Assembly: GCA_902800585.1 (NCBI GenBank)
Contig: CADCEW010000007.1
Coordinates: 1-49,502, forward strand
Reading direction: 5' to 3'
Source: an uncultured Prevotellaceae bacterium
Lineage (GTDB): Bacteria > Bacteroidota > Bacteroidia > Bacteroidales > Bacteroidaceae
Length of the DNA: 49,502 bases
Part shown: positions 42,900 to 49,502 of the stretch, piece by piece
Position numbering within the stretch: the stretch's first letter is position 1
How the letters are laid out: every line of letters starts with the position of its first letter
Program-made: the position numbers and the translations under genes
Notes under the pieces: model-generated
Databases searched by the model: none
The model's input: the letters and a program-made list of their open reading frames with translations, nothing else
Told to the model about the DNA's origin: nothing

Positions 42900-42987
42900 T
42901 TCCAAGCGTTGGAACACTTTGTTCCAAGGCCTGGAATATATTGTTCCATAGTCTGGAATACATCGTTCCAAGGCTTGGAACAAAGTT
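42900..42987. repeat. 22-base-period array of TTCC/GGAA dyads (4 units)
   Basis: Four head-to-tail 22-base units (42900-42921, 42922-42943, 42944-42965, 42966-42987). Each begins with a 14-15-base dyad of the form TTCCA...TGGAA, followed by a variable A/T-rich spacer of 7-8 bases. The dyad centre and spacer vary while the TTCC and GGAA arms are kept, which implies selection on the arms. It lies between the 3' end of the GHL10 gene and the infC promoters. Confidence 0.9.
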
Positions 42988-42999
42988 AAGTAAAGGAAA

Positions 43000-43038
43000 G
43001 TAACTTACTTTCGAGGTAGAAAGAGCCCTCTTTTGGGT
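43000..43038. repeat. Diverged copy of the U32-gene 22-base repeat
   Basis: Two adjacent blocks, GTAACTTACTTTCGAGGTAG plus AAA (43000-43022) and GAGCCCTCTTTTGGGT (43023-43038), align with the 22-base unit in the U32 gene (which contains CCTCTTTTCGGGTCGAAA) with a few substitutions and one-base indels. It directly follows the TTCC/GGAA array and ends at the stop codon of the GHL10 gene. Confidence 0.5.
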
Positions 43039-43043
43039 ATGTT

Positions 43044-44534
43044 TTACCGCTTCACTTTCTTCTTCACTGCCTTGCTCTCGTTCTGTAAGCGATCGAGAGC
43101 AGTGACGAGATAGACGTATTTGCCTGGCTCCATCGATGGTAGTTCGTAGAAAGGCTCAGTGGTAATAGCGACGATATGGGAGGGATCGTCTGTATTCAGG
43201 TTCTCGCCCTTCTTGAAACAATAGACGACATACTTAGTTGCTTCGTCGCCCCAAGTCTTGAACTTCGGGGCTGTCCACATCAATACCTGCTGATTGCCCA
43301 TATCTATTACCTTCAGTTTACGCACCTTATCTGGCGCCTTGCTGTCGAGATGAGGCATCAACGGCTGCAAAGCAGGATAGCGCCAATAAACATTACGCAG
43401 GCTCGTGCCATAATTGCCGATATTATCAACAGCCACTTTCGCATACCAAAGGACAGTGCCCTGCACGCCCTTGCACTCCTGATGCAGTTGCATCTTCGCA
43501 GGCATCTGGTTGCGATTCGGATTCTGCAGGTCGGCAGCCTTGACAGTACGCCCCACATCCTCACCAATAAACAAAGGACGCTCTGAAGCATGTGTATTCC
43601 ACCAGCGAATCAATTCTGTATAGTCGGCAGCCTTGTGTCCCATCTCCCAATAGAGTTGTGGCACATTATAGTCAAGCCATCCCTTCTTCACCCACAACAG
43701 AATGTCGGCATAGAGATCGTCGTAGTTCTGCAAACCATTGGTCTTACTGCCCTGCGGATCACTCTTCTGGTTGCGATAAATACCGAAAGGACTGATGCCA
43801 AACTTCACCCATGGTTTTACGCGATGGATGGTATTATTGAGTTGTTCGATGAGCAAATCCACCTGATAGCGACGCCAGTCGCCTTTATCAGTATAGCCCT
43901 GAGAATTGGCTTGAAACTGTGCATCATCAGGAATAGCAACGCCTGGCACAGGATAAGGATAAAAATAGTCATCGATATGCAAGCCATCCACATCATAGCG
44001 ATTCAGGATATCCTCGACGATGGTACAGATATAGTCACGATTCTCCTGCAAGGCAGGATTAAGCAGTGTCAGACCATCGTAGTCGAAAGTACGCTCAGGA
44101 TGTTGCGAAGCAATATGATTAGCGGCTAGCGTATAGGCTGACTTCATCTTGGCACGATAGGGATTAATCCACGCATGCAACTCCATTCCACGCTTGTGAC
44201 ACTCGTCAACCATCCACTTCAAAGGATCCCAATACGGAGAGGGCGCCATACCCTGTACACCTGTCAGGAAATGACTCCACGGTTCAATACTGCTCTGATA
44301 AAGTGCATCACAGGCAGGACGCACCTGAAAGATAATGGCGTTGGCGCCATCTTTCTGTAACTCGTCGAGTTGATAGCGCAGTGTCTGTTGCATTGTCTCC
44401 GTACCAATACCCTGAAACTGTCCGTTGACACACTGTATCCAAGCGGCACGGAACTCGCGCTTGGGTACCTGATAGGTCTGTGCTTGCAGCATGCTTACGC
44501 AGCACAACAATGTCCAAATAATATATCTCCTCAT
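43044..44534 (-). CDS. Exported GHL10/YngK-type glycoside hydrolase
   Basis: A 496-residue protein with a signal peptide (1-18, MLQAQ end) and a glycosyl-hydrolase-like 10 (DUF187, YngK) TIM-barrel from about residue 25 to 375. Recognisable motifs are FRAAWIQCVNGQF, IFQVRPACDALY, ELHAWINPYR, DGLHIDDYFYPYP and FGISPFG. The aspartates of HIDDYF and the early FRAAW strand are family hallmarks. A C-terminal fibronectin-III-like domain (about 400-490) follows. Characterised relatives act on glycans, some on peptidoglycan-derived or N-acetyl sugars; the substrate here is unknown. It is the last gene of the run from smpB/metH, 11 bases after the HAD gene, with no clear hairpin terminator other than the repeat arrays downstream. 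Confidence 0.88.
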   Translation of the reverse strand: MRRYIIWTLLCCVSMLQAQTYQVPKREFRAAWIQCVNGQFQGIGTETMQQTLRYQLDELQKDGANAIIFQVRPACDALYQSSIEPWSHFLTGVQGMAPSPYWDPLKWMVDECHKRGMELHAWINPYRAKMKSAYTLAANHIASQHPERTFDYDGLTLLNPALQENRDYICTIVEDILNRYDVDGLHIDDYFYPYPVPGVAIPDDAQFQANSQGYTDKGDWRRYQVDLLIEQLNNTIHRVKPWVKFGISPFGIYRNQKSDPQGSKTNGLQNYDDLYADILLWVKKGWLDYNVPQLYWEMGHKAADYTELIRWWNTHASERPLFIGEDVGRTVKAADLQNPNRNQMPAKMQLHQECKGVQGTVLWYAKVAVDNIGNYGTSLRNVYWRYPALQPLMPHLDSKAPDKVRKLKVIDMGNQQVLMWTAPKFKTWGDEATKYVVYCFKKGENLNTDDPSHIVAITTEPFYELPSMEPGKYVYLVTALDRLQNESKAVKKKVKR

Positions 44535-44545
44535 ATCTATGAACT

Positions 44546-45166
44546 CTAAACTAAGAACTTATAAATCTCCTCCGTCCAGTCGGCATCATTCTCAGGACAG
44601 AAGGTGCGGAAACCTATCTGACTGGCGGCAGCAACATTACGTGGACCATCGTCTACAAACAGAATCTCATGGGGAAACGTTTTCTCATTCATCAGTACCT
44701 GTCGGAAGATTGCATCCGAGGGTTTCATCTGTTTCAATTGATAACTGAGATAGCAATAATCGAAATAGTCAGCCAGCGAGTGTCCTTGTCCGTCAAAGGC
44801 AGGAGTCATCGCCCACTGCATCATAAAAGGATTAGTGTTTGACAGCAGCACAACCCGATAACCCTCCTGACGCAAACGCTTCAAAGCCTCCAAGTTTCGT
44901 GCAGGAACATCCTTGACATACCCCTGCCAGGCATAGGCACACTGCTCTGCTGTCACCTCATGACCAATGAGTTTACTGAGTTCCACACGGAAGTCCTCTG
45001 CAGAAATCAGCCCATGTTCCAGATCGCCAAAGATACCCGTCTGCTTATAAGGGTCCAATCGTTGCTCTGCATCTGCCAAGCCTATCTCCTTGAAACGGTT
45101 GACAGCCTGAGGCTGGTCTAGCGTGACTACTACGCCTCCCAAATCAAATGCTATTGTCTTTATCAT
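44546..45166 (-). CDS. HAD-superfamily phosphatase (YihX-like, subfamily IA)
   Basis: A 206-residue hydrolase. Motif I is FDLGGVVV, with nucleophile Asp8. Motif II is LLSNTN, motif III has a lysine in KQMKPSDAIF, and motif IV is FVDDGPRN. The helical cap near residues 15-90 is typical of subfamily IA. Relatives such as YihX dephosphorylate sugar 1-phosphates such as alpha-glucose-1-phosphate. The second motif-I aspartate is replaced by Gly, as is normal in this group. It sits six bases after metH and 11 bases before the GHL10 gene, so all three are probably co-transcribed. Substrate unknown. Confidence 0.85.
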   Translation of the reverse strand: MIKTIAFDLGGVVVTLDQPQAVNRFKEIGLADAEQRLDPYKQTGIFGDLEHGLISAEDFRVELSKLIGHEVTAEQCAYAWQGYVKDVPARNLEALKRLRQEGYRVVLLSNTNPFMMQWAMTPAFDGQGHSLADYFDYCYLSYQLKQMKPSDAIFRQVLMNEKTFPHEILFVDDGPRNVAAASQIGFRTFCPENDADWTEEIYKFLV

Positions 45167-45172
45167 AAATTA

Positions 45173-47941
45173 TCAATTTCCAAAGAAGTCTTTCTTCTGC
45201 TTTCGTGCCTCATCCAGTGAAAGCAATTCCTGTTGCTCCTGCTGGTATTCCTCACGTAAGTGCTGGTATTTCTCTTCCAACTCTCGTTCTACTTGCGGCT
45301 CTTCCTCCTTATTCAAGAGACGTGCAGCCACCAAGGCATTCTGTGACGCATCCTTCATCCACACCACAGGACCGCCATAGACAGGTGCTATCTTCAAGGC
45401 GACATGCAGTTCACTCGTCGTCGCACCACCAATCATGATAGGAATATCCAGTCCGGCACGTTGCATCTCATTTGCCACATTCACCATTTCTTCCAGACTT
45501 GGTGTAATCAAACCAGAGAGTCCGATGATGTCAGCCTTCACTTCTATCGCCTTGCGCACAATCTGTTCTGCAGGAACCATCACGCCCATGTCCACCACTT
45601 CATAGCCATTGCAGGCAAGAACAACTGCCACGATATTCTTTCCGATATCATGCACATCACCCTTGACAGTGGCAAGGAGTACTTTTCCTGCTTTTCCAGA
45701 CTCTCCAGATTTTCCTGTTTCAATATAAGGTTGCAGTATCTCCACCGCCTGTTTCATGGTACGAGCAGTCTTGACAACCTGTGGCAGAAACATCTTTCCG
45801 CTGCCAAACAAGCGTCCCACCTCATTCATTCCAGCCATCAAAGGACCTTCGATAATCTGGACGGCCTTAGGGTATTGTTGTAATGCTTCTTCAATATCAT
45901 GTTGTAAGTAATCCCCTACTCCCTTGATGAGTGCATGTTGCAAACGGTGATCCACATCGGCAGAGCGCCATTTTTCATGGGAATTATGAGAAGGATGGGA
46001 GTCCTGAGAGTTCTGGGAGGAAGCAGTTTTCTCCTGCTCTGCCAACAAACGGTTGGCTAATTCTGTCAATGCCTCTGCAGCCCCCTGACGACGATTTAGG
46101 ATAACATCCTCTATAATCGTTAGTTGATCTTGCGGAATATCACTATAAAGTACCTTCGTAGCAGGGTTCACAATACCGAAATCCATCCCTTGTTGAATGG
46201 CATGATAGAGGAATACGGCATGCATTGCCTCACGGATATAATTATTGCCTCGGAAAGAGAACGAGAGATTGCTGACACCACCACTGACATGAGCACCAAG
46301 AAGGTTATTCTTGATCCATCCTGTCGCCTTGATAAAGTCGGCAGCATAACTGTCATGCTCCTCCATTCCAGTCGCAACAGCAAGCACATTCGGGTCAAAG
46401 ATAATATCCAACGGATTTATACCAACTTGCTGAGTTAGAATACGATACGAACGTTCGGCTATTTCAATACGACGCTCGTAACTAGTAGCCTGTCCCTGTT
46501 CATCGAAGCACATCACCACGACAGCAGCACCATAGCGCATAACATCCTGAGCATGACGAATAAACACCTCTTCACCCTCCTTCAAAGAGATGGAGTTAAC
46601 GATACATTTACCCTGCACACACTTCAGTCCTGCCGTGATAACATTCCAGTCAGACGAGTCAATCATCACAGGTACCGAGGCAATATCAGGCTCGGCGGCT
46701 ATCATATTCAGGAAGTTCGTCATCTCCGCACGGGCATCCAGCAAGCCGTCGTCCATATTAATATCAATGACAAGGGCGCCATCTGCCACCTGCTTACGGG
46801 CAATAGTTATCGCCTCGTCGTATTTCTTCTCTTTGATGAGTCGTAGGAATTTCCGACTTCCTGCTACATTACATCGCTCACCAACATTCACGAAATGTAC
46901 TTCGGGAGTGACATCCAACAGTTCCAAACCACTGAGCCACATCGTCTGTGACTTCTCTACAGGTTGATGAGGCTGTTTGCCTTCCACTTGTGGGATATAT
47001 TGTGCTATGAAACGTTCATCCGTTCCACAGCATCCACCAATGATATTCACCAGTCCCTCGTCAATCATTCTCCCCACCTGAGGAGCCATTGTCTCTGGTG
47101 TCTCGTCATAGAGTCCCATCGAGTTAGGCAATCCTGCATTCGGATAGGCACTGATATAATAAGGTGCTTTCTTGGCAAGCTGGCGGAGGAACGGAGTCAT
47201 CTGAGTAGCTCCAAACGAACAGTTCAGTCCAACAGAGAAAATAGGATAATTGCTGATGCTGGCAAGGAAAGCCTCTAAGGTCTGACCACTCAGTGTACGA
47301 CCTGCAAGGTCGCTGACTGTCGCACTCAGCATGATAGGCAATTCTACGCCTTGCTGCTGCATCACTGTCATAGCCGCATCAATGGCCACCTTGGCATTCA
47401 GCGTATCAAAGATAGTCTCTATCAACAAGGCATCTACTCCACCCGCTATCAGTCCATCTATCTGTTCACTATAGGCAGTATGCAGTTCGTCATACGTCAA
47501 CTCTCGGGCAGCAGGGTTACTCACATCGGGAGACATAGAACACGTCTTATTGGTAGGACCAATACTGCCTGCCACAAAGCGAGGTTTTTCTGACGATGTA
47601 AACTCATCAGCACATGCACGGGCGATACAAGCACCCTCATACGCCATCTCTCTGCTATACTCCTCCAGATGATAGTCAGCCTGTGAGATACGCTGAGAAC
47701 TAAACGTATTGGTAGAAATGATGTCCGCACCTACTTCCAAGTACTTGCGATGAATATCTTGAATAATATCAGGACGCGTCAGACAAAGCATATCGTTATT
47801 ACCCTTCATCTGTCCTTGTATGTCGACAAAACGTTGTCCACGGAAATCTGATTCAGTCAGATGATACTTCTGAATCATTGTTCCCATCGCACCGTCAAGC
47901 ACCAGGATACGTTCCTTGATAATATCGTTAAGTCTCTTCAC
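45173..47941 (-). CDS. metH: Cobalamin-dependent methionine synthase lacking the reactivation domain
   Basis: A 922-residue MetH, which methylates homocysteine from methyltetrahydrofolate through cobalamin. Order: homocysteine/zinc domain (about 1-320; zinc ligands in GLNCSFG and GGCCGTD), pterin domain (about 340-610; NVGERCNVAGSRKF), cobalamin cap (about 660-740) and cobalamin-binding domain (about 750-880) with DVHDIGKN, His764 being the cobalt ligand. The AdoMet reactivation domain of the 1227-residue E. coli enzyme is absent; the protein ends about 40 residues after the B12 fold. Both the pterin-cap and cap-B12 linkers are encoded by 9-base-period arrays. It lies 20 bases after smpB and six before the HAD gene. 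A separate reactivase would be needed. Confidence 0.94.
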   Translation of the reverse strand: MKRLNDIIKERILVLDGAMGTMIQKYHLTESDFRGQRFVDIQGQMKGNNDMLCLTRPDIIQDIHRKYLEVGADIISTNTFSSQRISQADYHLEEYSREMAYEGACIARACADEFTSSEKPRFVAGSIGPTNKTCSMSPDVSNPAARELTYDELHTAYSEQIDGLIAGGVDALLIETIFDTLNAKVAIDAAMTVMQQQGVELPIMLSATVSDLAGRTLSGQTLEAFLASISNYPIFSVGLNCSFGATQMTPFLRQLAKKAPYYISAYPNAGLPNSMGLYDETPETMAPQVGRMIDEGLVNIIGGCCGTDERFIAQYIPQVEGKQPHQPVEKSQTMWLSGLELLDVTPEVHFVNVGERCNVAGSRKFLRLIKEKKYDEAITIARKQVADGALVIDINMDDGLLDARAEMTNFLNMIAAEPDIASVPVMIDSSDWNVITAGLKCVQGKCIVNSISLKEGEEVFIRHAQDVMRYGAAVVVMCFDEQGQATSYERRIEIAERSYRILTQQVGINPLDIIFDPNVLAVATGMEEHDSYAADFIKATGWIKNNLLGAHVSGGVSNLSFSFRGNNYIREAMHAVFLYHAIQQGMDFGIVNPATKVLYSDIPQDQLTIIEDVILNRRQGAAEALTELANRLLAEQEKTASSQNSQDSHPSHNSHEKWRSADVDHRLQHALIKGVGDYLQHDIEEALQQYPKAVQIIEGPLMAGMNEVGRLFGSGKMFLPQVVKTARTMKQAVEILQPYIETGKSGESGKAGKVLLATVKGDVHDIGKNIVAVVLACNGYEVVDMGVMVPAEQIVRKAIEVKADIIGLSGLITPSLEEMVNVANEMQRAGLDIPIMIGGATTSELHVALKIAPVYGGPVVWMKDASQNALVAARLLNKEEEPQVERELEEKYQHLREEYQQEQQELLSLDEARKQKKDFFGN
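45683..45715 (-). repeat. Short 9-base-period array in metH, cap-B12 linker
   Basis: In the coding direction: GGAAAATCT, GGAGAGTCT, GGAAAAGCA and a partial GGAAAA. It encodes Gly-Lys-Ser, Gly-Glu-Ser, Gly-Lys-Ala and Gly-Lys just before the strand leading into DVHDIGKN. The unit type GGAAAATCN also opens the tex array. Confidence 0.6.
45977..46021 (-). repeat. 9-base-period array in metH, pterin-cap linker (5 units)
   Basis: Plus-strand units ATGGGAATT, ATGAGAAGG, ATGGGAGTC, CTGAGAGTT and CTGGGAGGA. They encode Gln/His-Asn/Asp-Ser triplets (SQNSQDSHPSHNSHEKW). The coding-strand form CAnnACTCC differs from the gyrA unit mainly by C for G at the first base. Confidence 0.75.
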
Positions 47942-47961
47942 TATTCGTTTTAACTTTTTGC

Positions 47962-48444
47962 TTATTTATAGTGCTTCATGGCACGATCCATTTCCCGCCT
48001 GTCTTCTTTTTCTTTCAATGTCTGACGTTTGTCAAACTCCTTCTTTCCCTTACAGAGCGCAATATCCATCTTAGCACGTCCATGTTCATCGATAAACACC
48101 AACAAAGGAACGATGGTATAACCCGTCTGTTTAGTGGCTGCCTGGAGTTTCTGAATCTCTTTCTTCGTCAACAATAACTTACGGTCACGCTTCATCTCAT
48201 GATTATTATATGAGCCATAAAAATAAGGAGAGATGTTCATGCCTTTTACCCATATCTCACCGTTAGTAATGAAGCAATAAGTATCCACCAGGCTGGCCTT
48301 GCCGAGACGGATAGACTTAATCTCCGTACCCGTCAGGACGATACCTGCTGTATAGGTCTCAATGAAGAAATACTCAAACGAGGCTTTCTTGTTACGTATC
48401 TGTACAGGACTTTTCTTCCTGATTTTCTCTTCGTCTTTATTCAT
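47962..48444 (-). CDS. smpB: SsrA-binding protein
   Basis: A 160-residue SmpB, which carries tmRNA to stalled ribosomes. The OB-fold core shows [20 protein letters not shown] and KASLVDTY, and the basic C-terminal tail [20 protein letters not shown], needed to enter the mRNA channel, is intact. The N-terminus is extended by about 15 charged residues relative to E. coli. It lies six bases after the DMP19-family gene and 20 bases before metH. The tmRNA gene is not in the window. Confidence 0.96.
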   Translation of the reverse strand: MNKDEEKIRKKSPVQIRNKKASFEYFFIETYTAGIVLTGTEIKSIRLGKASLVDTYCFITNGEIWVKGMNISPYFYGSYNNHEMKRDRKLLLTKKEIQKLQAATKQTGYTIVPLLVFIDEHGRAKMDIALCKGKKEFDKRQTLKEKEDRREMDRAMKHYK

Positions 48445-48450
48445 TCTTTA

Positions 48451-48954
48451 TTACTCAACATGAGCGAACTGCTCCAGATGCTGGTCTATATATTCAGCAA
48501 TCTGTGCCGTCCAAGCTTCCTCCTTCTCGACAAAGGTGTCATCCATCTCGTCGAACTCAGGACACTTCTCAAACAATGCCATAAACTCCTCTTCCGTGCA
48601 GTCGACCTCTATCTGATCTTTGTATTTCAGATAGAGCGTATGTGCATCATATATCAGTTTGGAGAGTTCACGCATACCCCACAGCTTGACAGCCTTGGCA
48701 AACGGGTTCTTGAAGATGAAAGGACCATAACCGTTATGGATCAATTGTACGAAACCACCATCCATCACCTCTTCATGCAGGATATCCCAAGCAAGAAGCG
48801 TTATCTGATCAGCATTCAACTGTGCCATCGTCTCGGCAGTAAGTTCTCCATGAATCGACTGTCGGATAGCCTCCACAAAGACGTGGACAAAAGCATCCAT
48901 ACCTTCCTCTGCAGCTTGACGGAGTTGTGCATCACTGATTCTTATATCGGTCAT
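48451..48954 (-). CDS. DMP19/DUF4375-family protein
   Basis: A 167-residue acidic protein. The segment HEEVMDGGFVQLIHNGYG (residues 60-77) is the hallmark of DUF4375/DMP19. The neisserial member DMP19 is a DNA mimic that inhibits the Hu-like protein and a repressor. Most relatives, including this one, have no known function. No signal peptide or membrane segment. The start ATG overlaps the preceding gene's stop (ATGA), and the stop is six bases from smpB. A DNA-mimic role should not be assumed, although the strongly acidic C-terminal half (residues 113-167) is compatible with it. Confidence 0.7.
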   Translation of the reverse strand: MTDIRISDAQLRQAAEEGMDAFVHVFVEAIRQSIHGELTAETMAQLNADQITLLAWDILHEEVMDGGFVQLIHNGYGPFIFKNPFAKAVKLWGMRELSKLIYDAHTLYLKYKDQIEVDCTEEEFMALFEKCPEFDEMDDTFVEKEEAWTAQIAEYIDQHLEQFAHVE

Positions 48955-49502
48955 AGTTCTACTATCGTTTCCTCAAAATTACCTTCTTTATTAATAACAT
49001 AGCGACAGGCAGCCGTCTCGCTTTCCTCTTCGTCTTTCTCGCCTCTAAAGTAACTGACTAGGGTTACCTCATACTTACTCGTAACATAATACTCCTGACG
49101 CATCACGCCCAAGTTTCCGTTCCTGTTTTCTATTTTCTGCTCATAGATGCACAAGCGGTCCACTAACACATATTCCTGATTCATCGTACAGAGATACAGG
49201 GTAGTTGTCGTGGAATCGAGTTTCTCCGCTAACAGCATCATATGATAATTCTTGTAGGACGGTAACTTGACAGCAAGCAGTTCCACATTACTCTCATAGT
49301 CAAAACGACTATTGAAAACGGAAGGAACCTTCTTCATCTGAGGAAGGTACTCCACAAAGGACACGTCATATTTCATGGGGATGGATTTTATCCCCAAGGT
49401 ATCAAAGAATGCAATGACAGGATCTCCTTCATTAGGTTTTAATAACTCCGCAACCACCTCTGCCTTACGGATGCTGTCTATCATCTGGTCATAATCCGCT
49501 GC
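48951..49502 (-). CDS. Uncharacterised protein, N-terminus cut by the window edge
   Basis: The frame is open to the last base of the window. Upstream of the ATG at 49484 it continues without a stop as AADYDQMIDSIRKAEV, so the gene most likely starts outside and its true N-terminus is missing. The visible 183 residues have a beta-rich pattern with no recognised catalytic motif. Elements such as FNSRFDYESNVELLAVKLPSY and VLVDRLCIYEQKIE look like a secreted or lipoprotein-type domain of Bacteroidetes, but no signal peptide is visible. Its stop overlaps the DMP19 start by four bases (ATGA), making it the first visible member of the smpB-metH run. I do not know its function. Confidence 0.6.
   Translation of the reverse strand, partial: AADYDQMIDSIRKAEVVAELLKPNEGDPVIAFFDTLGIKSIPMKYDVSFVEYLPQMKKVPSVFNSRFDYESNVELLAVKLPSYKNYHMMLLAEKLDSTTTTLYLCTMNQEYVLVDRLCIYEQKIENRNGNLGVMRQEYYVTSKYEVTLVSYFRGEKDEEESETAACRYVINKEGNFEETIVEL

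Noticed and set aside
42900-42987. CRISPR or tRNA-like structure between infC and the GHL10 gene
   Set aside because: A 22-base period with 7-8-base spacers is too short for CRISPR. No cloverleaf, CCA end or anticodon arm can be drawn.

Overview
The window comes from a member of the Bacteroidales, most likely Prevotella in the broad sense (Prevotellaceae). The evidence is the repeated occurrence of the Bacteroidetes primary promoter (TTTG, 18-21 bases, TAnnTTTG) in front of genes, weak Shine-Dalgarno sequences, an RprXY-type two-component system, an outer-membrane TonB-dependent receptor, and surface lipoproteins and glycosidases with Bacteroidetes-type signals. It looks chromosomal. I saw no integrase, transposase, phage gene, tRNA, rRNA or CRISPR array. 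The right edge cuts a gene; the left edge lies just past a terminator.

Layout. 1-8.6 kb (minus): a Bax-inhibitor-1 family membrane protein, a 1003-residue FAD/Fe-S oxidoreductase, a phosphosugar mutase and two secreted TPR proteins, the second co-transcribed behind gyrA. 8.6-16.8 kb: gyrA (minus), then plus-strand genes for a GH5 lipoprotein, ClpC and glutamate dehydrogenase. 16.8-21.6 kb (minus): rprY-rprX and a TonB-dependent receptor. 21.7-34 kb: a tightly packed eight-gene minus-strand run behind one clear promoter: a zinc-ribbon protein, a membrane-anchored Ser/Thr kinase, a four-module AAA+ protein, an FHA/zinc-ribbon protein, a PP2C phosphatase, MetA, a U32/RlhA-like protein and a zinc-ribbon lipoprotein. 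34-38 kb: an M13 peptidase and an ABC-F protein. 38-41 kb: Tex (plus), converging on an S66 carboxypeptidase. 41.3-42.9 kb: infC-rpmI-rplT behind two promoters. 43-49.5 kb (minus): an operon with an unknown protein, a DMP19/DUF4375 protein, smpB, metH, a HAD phosphatase and a GHL10 glycosidase.

Three observations go beyond routine annotation. First, the kinase / AAA+ / FHA / PP2C / zinc-ribbon block looks like a self-contained phospho-signalling machine. Writer, eraser and reader are present, the likely effector is a giant AAA+ protein with four ATPase modules, and zinc ribbons recur in four proteins of the run. I do not recognise it as a named system. Second, five degenerate arrays with a 9-base period (coding-strand unit roughly GAnTAyTCy, with GGAAAATCT and CAnnAyTCy variants) sit inside four unrelated housekeeping genes: gyrA, the ABC-F gene, tex, and metH twice. 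They lie at linkers or the C-terminus and are read in two different frames, which suggests a DNA-level element that spreads through coding sequence. Third, 22-base-period arrays with a short dyad in each unit occur in the U32 gene, where three units (66 bases) preserve the frame, and between infC and the GHL10 gene.

Methionine synthesis is represented twice: MetA, with the Glu111 that marks acetyl-CoA users, and a MetH lacking the C-terminal reactivation domain. All functional statements rest on motif recognition and gene context; no database search was possible.
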